From Aureibaculum luteum (GTDB lineage: Bacteria; Bacteroidota; Bacteroidia; Flavobacteriales; Flavobacteriaceae): a stretch of 64,000 nucleotides of DNA. The notes under the pieces were generated by a model that worked only from the letters and a program-made list of their open reading frames with translations, did not search any database and had not been told where the DNA came from. The DNA lies in assembly GCF_003449015.1 (NCBI RefSeq), contig NZ_QRGD01000002.1, positions 660,355 through 724,354 on the forward strand, given 5' to 3'. Made by a program: the position numbers and the translations under genes. Below, one piece after another: positions 29,936 to 38,655 of the stretch; position 1 is the stretch's first letter, and each line of letters starts with the position of its first letter.

Positions 29936-31809
29936 TTTTTCAAGTTATACATAAGAAGTACTTCAATTGCGACTTTGGATCTTTTTCTAACGTCACCGAA
30001 AGAGAGAACTTTGACTCACAAATAACCGTGACACGTGATGAGAAGGAAATAATCCTATCATATTTTGAAAAATCTAACATTCATAGGGGTAATAAAGCTA
30101 GTAATCCAAAGTTAGCAGCAAAGAAATTTTTATTGTACCCTAGTATGATTCAAATTGAGTTGAATTTAGTCTTTCCAAAAAAGAATAAAAACGAATTAAG
30201 ACTGTACTTGTCTGATGAAAAAGGCTTCAAACCAAAGGGAAATGACATTTGGTTTGTATTTATTAACCATCAGAATGAACTAGTTATTGGAAATAAAAAT
30301 ATTGATGATTGGGATATCATAGGATTAAGTTCAAAATATGATGACCTTTATGAATTATCTCTTGAGGCAATGAAACTTTCTGGTGGTAAAACTTCTATTT
30401 ATAATATTGAGAATTATGTAGCCGATAAGTTAGGTGTTTCTGAAAGTGGCCGAAAGGAAATACACAACACAAATTATGGTAAAAGGACTAAACTTGGATA
30501 TAACTTGGCATGGACAAGAAACTACTTGAAAAGAGCTGGATTAATAGAGCAAATTGAGCGAACTATTTGGGGTTTGACTAATGAAGGCAGTGTTATTAAT
30601 GAAATCGATAGATATAGAATTAATAACCTAGTTACCGAAAAAGAAGTTGAACTTGAAATTTCAAAAACTGATATAGAATTTAACGAAGAGGATGAGGATG
30701 TAGAATTAGAAATTACATATGATGATTCGAATATAATTGATGATCCGTTTGATCCTAAAAAAGTAGACATTTCATCAAGAACATTAATACTCGATGTAAT
30801 TTTCAAAAGATTAAGAAATAAGGAAATTAATTTATTCACAGATTTTCAAAGGAAAGCTGGATTATGGAATAAGACTAAGCAAAGTAGGCTAATTGAATCC
30901 ATTTTAATAAGATTTCCACTACCGGCTTTTTATTTTGATGGATCCAATGATAATGAGTGGCTCATAGTAGACGGTCTACAACGTTTAACTTCACTAAAGA
31001 ATTTTGTTGAAGATGAAAATTTTGCTCTAGAAAATTTAGAATTTTTACATCAATTTAATGGGAAAAAATTCTCTGATTTACCTAGAGATTTACAAAGAAG
31101 AATTGAAGAATTCGAAATACTTGCTTACGTAATTAATCCAGGAACTCCTGAGAAGGTTAAATATAATGTATTTAACAGGATAAATACAGGAGGTCTAGTT
31201 CTTTCTTCACAAGAAATAAGACATGCTCTAAATCAAGGCAGAGCCTCAAAATTAATCGCCAGATTAGCAGAGTGTGAGGAGTTTAAGGTTGCAACAACGT
31301 ATTCAATCAATACTGACCGCATGTTAGATCGAGATTTTGCCAATCGATTTGTTGCCTTTTACATAAATGATTATAGAGATTATAAACCTGACTTGGATAC
31401 ATTCTTAAACTCTTCCATGGGAAAGTTAAACAGTTTTAATAATGAAGAATCGGAAAAACTCGTTAAAAGCTTCCAAAAATCCATGAAAGCAGCTTACGAT
31501 ATTTTTGGACCATATGCTTTTCGAAAAATGTATGGAGGTGAAGGTGAGAGAAGAAAGCCAATAAATAAAGCTCTTTTTGAAGTATGGTCAGTTACACTGG
31601 CAAATTTAAGTTTATCAGATTTAAAAAAGTTGATAATTAATAAAGAAGTATTAATTAATAATTTTATCTATTTGATGAATTATAATGCCGAATTTATTCA
31701 TTCAATTAGTTCAGGGACTGGTGGTTCAAATCAAGTTAAAAGGAGATTTTCTGAAATAAATAGCATAGTGATTATGACACTAGAAAAACACAATGATTAT
31801 GATATCTAG
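29932..31809 (+). CDS. DUF262 (ParB-like) protein with unknown N-terminal and winged-helix domains
   Basis: 625 residues in three parts. Residues 1-140 are an unrecognised alpha/beta domain ending in a strand pair with GNDIWFVFINHQNELVIG. Residues about 143-219 look like an Mrr-N-type winged helix (LGYNLAWTRNYLKRAGLIEQ, then IWGLTNEG). From about 280 the DUF262 fold follows, with DGLQRL at 347-352 (family DGQQR), NVFNRINTGG and RMLDRDFANRFVAFY. No DUF1524 HNH nuclease is present at the C terminus, unlike GmrSD. DUF262 domains bind or hydrolyse nucleotide in known systems. It overlaps the genes on both sides, so the operon is translationally coupled. Confidence 0.8.
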   Translation: MIFQVIHKKYFNCDFGSFSNVTERENFDSQITVTRDEKEIILSYFEKSNIHRGNKASNPKLAAKKFLLYPSMIQIELNLVFPKKNKNELRLYLSDEKGFKPKGNDIWFVFINHQNELVIGNKNIDDWDIIGLSSKYDDLYELSLEAMKLSGGKTSIYNIENYVADKLGVSESGRKEIHNTNYGKRTKLGYNLAWTRNYLKRAGLIEQIERTIWGLTNEGSVINEIDRYRINNLVTEKEVELEISKTDIEFNEEDEDVELEITYDDSNIIDDPFDPKKVDISSRTLILDVIFKRLRNKEINLFTDFQRKAGLWNKTKQSRLIESILIRFPLPAFYFDGSNDNEWLIVDGLQRLTSLKNFVEDENFALENLEFLHQFNGKKFSDLPRDLQRRIEEFEILAYVINPGTPEKVKYNVFNRINTGGLVLSSQEIRHALNQGRASKLIARLAECEEFKVATTYSINTDRMLDRDFANRFVAFYINDYRDYKPDLDTFLNSSMGKLNSFNNEESEKLVKSFQKSMKAAYDIFGPYAFRKMYGGEGERRKPINKALFEVWSVTLANLSLSDLKKLIINKEVLINNFIYLMNYNAEFIHSISSGTGGSNQVKRRFSEINSIVIMTLEKHNDYDI

Positions 31810-32911
31810 AATTAAAAGTATAAACTTCAAAGCTCTAAAAGAAACAGAATTTGAATGTTCCTATCTAAATCTCTTTTCTGGAATTAATGGAATGGGGAAG
31901 TCGACAGCCTTACAGATTTTATTGTTGTTAAGGCAGTCCTATAAAAACGGTTATTTACAAAAACATGGTTTAGCTTTAAAAGGAAGATATGTAAATATAG
32001 GCGTTGGTAAAGATGCCCTATATCAATTTGCAGAAGAAGAAAAAATAATTTTTGAAATTGACTTAAAGAAAAAAGGATCATACATTTGGAACTTCATGTA
32101 TGATTCAGATTCAGATATTTTACCATTTAAAAAGGAGAATGATAAAAATAAGGTTGATTTTGAAAATACGAGCCTGTTTAATGGAAATTTTCAATATTTA
32201 AGTGCAGAAAGGTTAGTGCCAAAAAAGTTTTATGATAGATCAGATTTTGAAGTAGTACAGAGTAAAAATATTGGTATGAGAGGTGAATATGTAGCTCATT
32301 ACCTATCACATTACGGAAAAGATATAGTTGCTCCGATAATGTGTAAGGAAGATTCTAGATCAAATACTTTACTTCATCAAGTATGGGCTTGGATGAGTGA
32401 TATTTCACCTGGTATAAAAATTAATGTTGAAGAGTTAAAGAGTATTGATGCAATTAGTTTAGGGTATCAATATGAAACCAATTCTGGTTTCACTAATGAA
32501 ATAAAACCTCAAAATGTTGGTTTTGGTTTATCCTATGTTCTTCCGGTTGTGGTTTCTATACTTTCTGCAAAATCCGGAGATATAATTCTTATTGAAAATC
32601 CAGAATCTCATTTGCATCCAAAAGGTCAATCAATAATCGGAAAACTGATGCTTTTAGCTGCAAAAAATGGTGTTCAATTATTTGTAGAGACTCATAGTGA
32701 CCATGTATTAAATGGTATAAGAGTAAGTATTTCTGAAGGTATTTCACCAGATTTGGTAAAACTATTCTTTTTTGAAAGAAACCAAGATGCTAATTCAAAC
32801 GATCATTATTCTACTGTTACAAAACCGGTCATTGATGCGAATGGTAGGATAGATTTTTTGCCCAAAGGATTTTTTGATGAATGGGATAATAATTTGATGA
32901 AATTGCTCTAA
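31793..32911 (+). CDS. AAA/ABC-type ATPase with DUF3696 C terminus
   Basis: 372 residues. Walker A GINGMGKST at 30-38, Walker B region DIILIENPESHLHP at 263-276, and the switch ETHSDH at 299-304, the order of OLD/SMC-like ABC ATPases. The last 60 residues, with GRIDFLPKGFFDEWD, are the DUF3696 signature. Overlaps the DUF262 gene by 17 bp; a second ATG at 31799 is also possible. DUF3696 ATPases recur next to DUF262 genes in defence islands, where they are thought to act as a sensor/motor. Confidence 0.88.
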   Translation: MIMISRIKSINFKALKETEFECSYLNLFSGINGMGKSTALQILLLLRQSYKNGYLQKHGLALKGRYVNIGVGKDALYQFAEEEKIIFEIDLKKKGSYIWNFMYDSDSDILPFKKENDKNKVDFENTSLFNGNFQYLSAERLVPKKFYDRSDFEVVQSKNIGMRGEYVAHYLSHYGKDIVAPIMCKEDSRSNTLLHQVWAWMSDISPGIKINVEELKSIDAISLGYQYETNSGFTNEIKPQNVGFGLSYVLPVVVSILSAKSGDIILIENPESHLHPKGQSIIGKLMLLAAKNGVQLFVETHSDHVLNGIRVSISEGISPDLVKLFFFERNQDANSNDHYSTVTKPVIDANGRIDFLPKGFFDEWDNNLMKLL

Positions 32912-33826
32912 ATGGATATAGTTTTAAATGAATTGTCATTTGAGAATGGTAATAAAGGTAGAGCAATTGATTGGTATAATACATTTTTTGACACCTGTAT
33001 CTCTATTGGTAAAGATTTGAATACACAAATCAGTGTTGTGGCAACAGATAAATTAACAAACATTATTTTGGATAGAGAAATGATGTTTGAAAAATGGTTG
33101 TCAACGGTTTCTGACAGAGATAAAAGGTTTGCAATAATTAGCATGGCATCAAAGAAACCGATACTTCATGATTATCCATATTATTATTATGAGAAAAAGG
33201 AGGCAAAAGGTTTAGGTTTTGCTTATGAAAATGAATTACTACCCATAAGTTTGGATAATAATAAAAGATGGCATGAATTATCTTTAGATATGGAACTTCA
33301 TTATATGATCGAAGAGTCATTAGAAGTTAAAGAGGAAAACCTTACGATTATACATTCTTGGGATGTTGATTCATCTAAAAATCATTTAGCACACTTTAAA
33401 AAAAAGCTGAACTCTGCCCAAGAGAAATTAATACTGGAAATAAAATCTGGAACTGAACTATGGGAAAATAGAGCAGTTTATTTTTCTCATCTTAAGTTTT
33501 GTGAATCAACTAGGAATTACCTCAATCTACAATCTGGGATTATTCTGAAAAGTTTATGTGGTCGTCTATTAGAAATGAATAATTATTTTTCAAATTGGGA
33601 AAATGGCGACTTTGAAAGAAATGGTTTTGGTGGAGATTCTAGATTAGAATCTGAAACGAGACAAAAAAAACTCAAAACTCAATTAACTATTGAATGTCCA
33701 GACAATGAAAATCGTCTATTTTCTTTTCATTGTAATTACGGAACAAAAGATTTAAGACTTCATTTTTTTCCCGATAACGACAAAAGAATTTGTTATATAG
33801 GATATGTTGGAAAGAAAATTAATTAG
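32912..33826 (+). CDS. Hypothetical partner of the DUF3696 ATPase
   Basis: 304 residues starting directly after the ATPase stop codon with no gap, so almost certainly co-translated. Opens MDIVLNELSFENGNKGRAID, has an aromatic run DYPYYYYEKKEAKGLGFAYEN at about 87-107, and ends with a compact segment RLFSFHCNYGTKDLRLHFFP followed by ICYIGYVGKKI. The tail looks like a RelE/HigB-type strand pattern (a tentative reading) and could be the effector. I know of similar proteins only as unnamed neighbours of DUF3696 ATPases. Confidence 0.7.
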   Translation: MDIVLNELSFENGNKGRAIDWYNTFFDTCISIGKDLNTQISVVATDKLTNIILDREMMFEKWLSTVSDRDKRFAIISMASKKPILHDYPYYYYEKKEAKGLGFAYENELLPISLDNNKRWHELSLDMELHYMIEESLEVKEENLTIIHSWDVDSSKNHLAHFKKKLNSAQEKLILEIKSGTELWENRAVYFSHLKFCESTRNYLNLQSGIILKSLCGRLLEMNNYFSNWENGDFERNGFGGDSRLESETRQKKLKTQLTIECPDNENRLFSFHCNYGTKDLRLHFFPDNDKRICYIGYVGKKIN

Positions 33827-33847
33827 TTTTTATTTTACTTATTATCT

Positions 33848-34016
33848 ATCAATCCATTTAATTAGATTACATATAAAATTTATAAAATCAGAGCTTTTAA
33901 AAGCTCAACATACATTTCCTCTGAATGAAAGTGGGAGGGAAGGAGCTGATTTAAATATTACAACTAATGGTTCAAAAGAATTAATTGAGACTCTAAGAAA
34001 CAAGGTCACTTTGTAG
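33848..34016 (+). pseudogene. Decayed paralogue of the small gene at 38170
   Basis: DNA matches the start of 38170-38568 closely (for example AATCCATT, TTATAAAAT, and an identical stretch over 33924-33945 coding NESGREG). Compared with that gene the start ATG has become ATC, a TAG replaces the fifth codon, one extra A shifts the frame, and only the first third remains. It follows module 1 as the intact gene follows module 2. Confidence 0.7.
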
Positions 34017-34017
34017 G

Positions 34018-34290
34018 TATATTATGTTAAATAGAGACAGCCCTTTTTTAGACGGCCTCAGATAATTTTGATAAAACAATAGGTGAAAATAAGCGTTAAA
34101 TGTTTTAAATCGATACTACTTAACATCAATAAACACTGCTAATAACAAGGTTACTACCATTTAATTAAGAAGTACCGACCATCTTTAAAATATAGCGTTT
34201 TGAACAGTAATTGTTTCCAAAAGTATGTGAAGCCTTGATTTTTTGTTTCTTTTGCATCAAGGCAAAAGAAAGTTAAGATAATTTGGATAT
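34018..34290. repeat. Intergenic repeat B, copy after module 1
   Basis: About 270 bp shared with 39174-39535: starts with the 16-mer ATATTATGTTAAATAG (34019-34034), then AGATAATTTTG, AAACACTGCTAATAACAAGG, ACCGACCATCTTTAAAATAT and AGCGTTTTGAAC in the same order. It ends with a hairpin GCCTTGAT ... ATCAAGGC around 34232-34263, which may terminate transcription. Confidence 0.75.
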
Positions 34291-34293
34291 GGA

Positions 34294-35154
34294 TTAATTG
34301 GCTATTCTATTTAAATGAGAAATTCCAACAGTACGCCAAGTAACAATTTGATAATAACCTTCAGTTACTTTATTTAATTTTTTGCTGATATTTCTTTTAA
34401 ATTTTACTCCTATGTTAAATGTTATCCCATATGCAGCTGCATCAGCGACTAATTCGGATGATATATCATCTACACTGTTCGAAGAGTATTTTATTTCGAA
34501 GTAAACTAACCCGAGAGCCGTAATCATTCTTTTAGGATTAGTGGTGGAATAAATATATGCCCTACAGTCTTCATAATTAAGATTTTTTGCTAATTCAACT
34601 ATTATTTGGTCGTTTAAAGAATATTGATAATATTTTCCTTCAACATTTAGTTCCTTATTAGCAAATTTAGAATATGCGGCTGTTAATTTTGCTTTAAACG
34701 AATCTAAATTGGCAACAGAAACAGATGGATTTGCAGCTTTTATACTTTCTAAATCACTATTGACAGTGGCTGTAACATCTAAATTAAGAGTTTCTTTTTC
34801 ATTATAAAATAGACTCTGTCCACTAGAACCAGTTGATCCTAAATTTCTAACGTCAGAAACTAAAAATGGCGATTTAGCACTAGTATTTGAACAAGGAATT
34901 TTTAAATCACCTCCTTTATATCCTTCAGAAAATACATGGCCTAAAATTTGAAAAGCGATTTTTTTTGGTGATGTATTATCCTCTAATTGGGGATCATATG
35001 TCTTTTTCTTCATTAGCATAATTGGTCCATAATTGCCAGGATTACAATTATCGCAAATGTCTGCTGATTTTATTTTTTTACCTTGAATTGTAATTGTCTT
35101 ACAGCTATAAAAAGATAATATTAGACATATGATAATATAATTGATTTTTTTCAT
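34294..35154 (-). CDS. Hypothetical lipoprotein in the defence island
   Basis: 286 residues with lipobox ILSFYSC (Cys about 18) and a further Cys cluster ICDNCNPGNYG at about 33-43. The C-terminal half is beta-rich (FEIKYSSNSV, GYYQIVTWRTVGI). Divergent from the large ATPase gene, with which it shares a 154-bp control region carrying three direct repeats. Not recognised; a membrane-anchored partner of the ATPase is only a guess. Confidence 0.5.
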   Translation of the reverse strand: MKKINYIIICLILSFYSCKTITIQGKKIKSADICDNCNPGNYGPIMLMKKKTYDPQLEDNTSPKKIAFQILGHVFSEGYKGGDLKIPCSNTSAKSPFLVSDVRNLGSTGSSGQSLFYNEKETLNLDVTATVNSDLESIKAANPSVSVANLDSFKAKLTAAYSKFANKELNVEGKYYQYSLNDQIIVELAKNLNYEDCRAYIYSTTNPKRMITALGLVYFEIKYSSNSVDDISSELVADAAAYGITFNIGVKFKRNISKKLNKVTEGYYQIVTWRTVGISHLNRIAN

Positions 35155-35213
35155 AATAAAGTAGGTTAATTATTTGTCTTACAAGTTATTGTGATATTCC
35201 AGTACCAGTCAAC

Positions 35214-35269
35214 AGGGTTTTTCCCCTTTTTTGAAAGGGTTTTTCCCTTAATATTTAGGGTGTATTTCC
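35214..35269. promoter_or_regulatory. Three direct repeats AGGGTTTTTCCC in the divergent control region
   Basis: Copies begin at 35214 and 35236 (AGGGTTTTTCCC) and 35257 (AGGGTGTATTTCC, degenerate), spaced 22 and 21 bp, i.e. two helical turns. They lie between the divergent lipoprotein and ATPase genes, 40-95 bp before the ATPase start, as an operator for a multimeric regulator would. Confidence 0.55.
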
Positions 35270-35308
35270 TCTTTTATATATTATTTATTTCACATATATT
35301 TATATGTT

Positions 35309-37876
35309 ATGGCTACAACAAATACACAACGTGAATTAATAGATTTTTTATGGGACTGGACAAATCCCCTTGGAAGCTGGAGTAAACTATTGGTGGAATT
35401 AGTTACCAATAAACAATCAGCACTTGACCAGAATGAACGTAATCTCATTTTTGACTACTTTTTACAAGATATTGGGTTTGCTCATGATGTGCCACTTCCA
35501 CCATTATTAATTACAAAACCTAGTTTTACACCTCCTTCGAAAGAAATATTATTAACAAAGCTTTCAGAAGTTAAAGGAGTAAACAAATTAGCTGAAGACC
35601 AGGTCATGGAATTTAGTCCAAATATTACGATTGTTTATGGAAATAACGGTGTTGGTAAAACTGGATATAGTCGTGTTTTAAAATCTCAGGGGTATAGTTT
35701 TGACAACAATATTAGTATTCTTTCAAATGTTCATGAAACTCAAGTGAAACAAAGTGCTCGACTCGATTTTCATTCTGATGGAAATCCCGTTTATCTTGAT
35801 TGGCAAGGTGATCGCTCAGAATCTGACCTTAATGCCATAGCCGTATTTAACAGTGATTGTGTTAATATTTCTCTTTCAAATACTCGTGAGTTATTAGTCA
35901 AACCAAAAGGCTTTTATTTGTTCACTTTGGTTACTAATGAACTTGCTCAATTAATGAACCTATTAGATGTTCGATATACACTCCATCCTGTTGACTTACA
36001 ATGGAAAGATCAGTTGCATGAAGCGACTCCACAAAATATATATATTGATCTATTAGCCCATAACGCAAATCAAGATTTGCTTATTGAATTATCTACATTT
36101 TCTGAAGAGCATCAAACAACATTTGCCCAAAAGGAAGATGAATTAAAAAATCTAAGCAAGGCTGCTTTAGAAGCGACCCTTAATAATTGTCTCCTTATGC
36201 TAACTGAACTCACTTCAGTTATAACGACAATTAAACATACACAATCTCATCTTTCTAAAACGAATTGGGATTCAATTATCGCTTATAATGCAATCCTCAA
36301 AAAATTAAAAGCGAAAACTCAACATGGTATTGCTGGTTTAGCTGAAGCAAATGGGTTGGAACAATTTGATACTGATGTATTTTCCAATTTCTTAAAAGCT
36401 GCTGAAGCTTATATTAAATTGCTTGATAAGGAGAACTATCCGAATAATGAAGAAGCTACTTGTGTGTACTGCAAGCAAGATTTGCAAAATGAACAAGCTA
36501 GAAAACTAGTTGAGAGCTATGGTAAAATTTTAAATGACACTACCGAAACTGAAATTGTAAAATATAAAAAACTGAAAACTGAGATTGTTGAGCATATTAA
36601 TTTAATAACTGAAACTATTACTTTCCATCAACCTACATTTGGTGTTTTGGAAGATAGTAGAATCTTGCAGCCGCAAGAAGTTATAGACTTTAATAAAAAA
36701 ATTTTATTATTTAAAAACAAAGTAGTTAATAATAATGTTGAGGCAAACCTTACCTTCGATATTAATTACTTGGCAATAATCCAATTTCTGGAATCAAAAC
36801 GAACAGAACTTACTACTTCAAGAGATGCAATTGTTCAACTCTTAGGGAATTTAACAAAAACCGAAATAAAACTTAAAGCGGATATAGCTGAACTAAAAGA
36901 CAGAAAATTATTATCAGATAATAGACAAGGAATATTCACTACTATTACTAACTTATTATCCCGAAAATTAATAGACGATAATAGGTCGCAATTTAGCACC
37001 AACTCATTAAGTATTAAAACTACTCAGGCTCGTGAAGAATTAGTTGCTCAAGATTTTCAACAAAAATTCACTACTGAATTAATGGGATTTAGGAAACAGC
37101 ATCTTCATGTTAGTCTTGGTTTCTTTTCGCAACAAGGAAATTCTCATATACGACAAAACGTTGCTACATATAATATAAATAAAGTATTAAGTGAAGGTGA
37201 ACAAAAAACTATTGCACTTTGTGAATTTTTAACCGAGCTACAACTTGACACAACTGTTGCTCCTGTCGTATTTGACGACCCAGTGAATTCTCTTGACCAC
37301 AATATAATGCAGGATGTAGCAAAAAGATTAGTTAATTTATCAAAAGAACGACAAGTAGTCATATTTACACATAATGTGCTTTTTTATAATGCGTTTTTTG
37401 CGTTACAAGGACATGTCATCTATCGAGATAATACTGATTTTAAATTTTATAAAGTAAATACTGATGGTACTAATACTGGTTATTTGTCTGATGGTACACC
37501 CATAAATAAATTGAGAACATACACCAGTAAGCTTAACGTGATTTGTACTGATGGGACAAAAGGACGAAGTGAAAATGAAGTTGCAGCCGAAGGCTATGAT
37601 TATCTTCGAACTGGATTAGAATTATTAGTCTCAAATACAATTTTTCAAGAAATAGTTGGGAGATTCAGAAATAACATAATGATGACAAAATTTCCAGCTG
37701 TAAAAGGAGATATGATAGAAAAATATAAGGCAGAAATAGATAATATGTTTGGACGGGCTAGTGGGTTTATAAGAGCACATAGTCATCCTGAAGAGCAACA
37801 TACTCCTCCTACAATGAGTGATTTAAAAGCAGATTATGAACGTTTTAAAGCTATAGAAACTGATTTTAAAAATTAA
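35309..37876 (+). CDS. Large AAA_13/RloC-like ATPase with CxxC motif
   Basis: 855 residues. Walker A GNNGVGKT at 111-118; long coiled-coil middle (about 240-600) with a lone CVYC at 385-388, placed like the zinc hook of Rad50 or RloC; signature-like LSEGEQKT at 627-634; Walker B VVFDDP with Asp656-Asp657; H-switch FTHN about 690. The C-terminal 120 residues contain RTGLE (Arg-x3-Glu) and later RAHSHPEEQH. PrrC/RloC anticodon nucleases use an Arg-x3-Glu plus His triad, but spacing to the His is longer here, so a tRNA nuclease role is an inference. Likely an anti-phage effector. Confidence 0.75.
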   Translation: MATTNTQRELIDFLWDWTNPLGSWSKLLVELVTNKQSALDQNERNLIFDYFLQDIGFAHDVPLPPLLITKPSFTPPSKEILLTKLSEVKGVNKLAEDQVMEFSPNITIVYGNNGVGKTGYSRVLKSQGYSFDNNISILSNVHETQVKQSARLDFHSDGNPVYLDWQGDRSESDLNAIAVFNSDCVNISLSNTRELLVKPKGFYLFTLVTNELAQLMNLLDVRYTLHPVDLQWKDQLHEATPQNIYIDLLAHNANQDLLIELSTFSEEHQTTFAQKEDELKNLSKAALEATLNNCLLMLTELTSVITTIKHTQSHLSKTNWDSIIAYNAILKKLKAKTQHGIAGLAEANGLEQFDTDVFSNFLKAAEAYIKLLDKENYPNNEEATCVYCKQDLQNEQARKLVESYGKILNDTTETEIVKYKKLKTEIVEHINLITETITFHQPTFGVLEDSRILQPQEVIDFNKKILLFKNKVVNNNVEANLTFDINYLAIIQFLESKRTELTTSRDAIVQLLGNLTKTEIKLKADIAELKDRKLLSDNRQGIFTTITNLLSRKLIDDNRSQFSTNSLSIKTTQAREELVAQDFQQKFTTELMGFRKQHLHVSLGFFSQQGNSHIRQNVATYNINKVLSEGEQKTIALCEFLTELQLDTTVAPVVFDDPVNSLDHNIMQDVAKRLVNLSKERQVVIFTHNVLFYNAFFALQGHVIYRDNTDFKFYKVNTDGTNTGYLSDGTPINKLRTYTSKLNVICTDGTKGRSENEVAAEGYDYLRTGLELLVSNTIFQEIVGRFRNNIMMTKFPAVKGDMIEKYKAEIDNMFGRASGFIRAHSHPEEQHTPPTMSDLKADYERFKAIETDFKN

Positions 37877-37968
37877 AAAATATTAAAATAAAAAAATGTC
37901 AGATACTAACGATAAATCAGACTTACTATTTGAAACATAGACATTTATTATGAACGATAAAGAAGAAT

Positions 37969-38151
37969 TTGATAAAACTATTAGAGCATTTGCAAAAGAA
38001 AACTATAGATGAAATAATTGAAGACATCTCGAACATGGAAGATAACCAACTAAAAAACCTTAATGAATGGGCAATTAAAGGAGAATTCTATGAAGTATGT
38101 CAAGGTATTAAAGAAGTTCTTGATTCAAGAAATAAAAAAGTTAAAACTTAA
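37969..38151 (+). CDS. Small hypothetical protein
   Basis: About 60 residues, helical and acidic (TIDEIIEDISNMEDNQLKNL, then GIKEVLDSRNKKVKT). The only in-frame start before the conserved-looking part is TTG at 37969; an ATG at 37950 is in another frame and meets a stop after 20 codons, so either a non-ATG start or a frameshift is involved. It follows the ATPase gene by 90 bp. Confidence 0.4.
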   Translation: MIKLLEHLQKKTIDEIIEDISNMEDNQLKNLNEWAIKGEFYEVCQGIKEVLDSRNKKVKT

Positions 38152-38169
38152 TAAGACATCTTATCATTT

Positions 38170-38568
38170 ATGAATCCATTCAATGAAAAGGCATACAAAT
38201 TCATAAAATTAGAGCTTATTAAAGCTGAATTTGAAGTTCTTCCAAATGAAAGTGGGAGGGAAGGAGTAAATTTTAGTTTTAAAACCAATAATGGAAATCT
38301 TCATGAACTATATTTACAACCCATTAATTTAGACTCCGAAAGAAAGGTAAAGATTCCAAAACAAAAGTTAGGTGAGCCAAAAGACAATCTTTGGGTTGCA
38401 TTAGTATTTATGATGGATAATGAGCCTTTTAATGCTTATTTGATACCTTCAAAAACAGTAACAACCCCTGACGATTATATTTTTTTAGAAAATGAGGTAA
38501 ATGGTTTTCCACATTTATCAAATTGGGAAACCGAAGGTTCACGAACTCCTATAAAATTAGTAAGTTAG
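38170..38568 (+). CDS. Small hypothetical protein, probably interrupted at its 3' end
   Basis: 132 residues. Central part LHELYLQPINLDSERKVKIP and LWVALVFMMDNEPFNAYLIP with an N-terminal GREGVNF resembles, weakly, PD-(D/E)xK-like folds in which the acidic residues are lost. The frame ends oddly: after LSNWE it runs ETEGSRTPIKLVS and stops, while 50 bp later another frame reads IKVFTKAIPELSKFSLDKM, a plausible original C terminus. A decayed paralogue lies at 33848-34016. Confidence 0.5.
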   Translation: MNPFNEKAYKFIKLELIKAEFEVLPNESGREGVNFSFKTNNGNLHELYLQPINLDSERKVKIPKQKLGEPKDNLWVALVFMMDNEPFNAYLIPSKTVTTPDDYIFLENEVNGFPHLSNWETEGSRTPIKLVS

Positions 38569-38655
38569 CACGTGAGTAAATTAAGGTATTTACTAAGGCT
38601 ATTCCTGAATTGAGTAAGTTTTCTTTAGATAAAATGTTAAATAAATTGAATTAAC

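Noticed and set aside
29932..31809. GmrSD-type type IV restriction enzyme
   Set aside because: The DUF262 domain is present but no DUF1524 HNH nuclease motif follows, and a methyltransferase is in the operon.
33804..34016. 70-codon open frame as a real gene
   Set aside because: It overlaps the end of the 304-residue gene and is an out-of-frame reading through the decayed paralogue.
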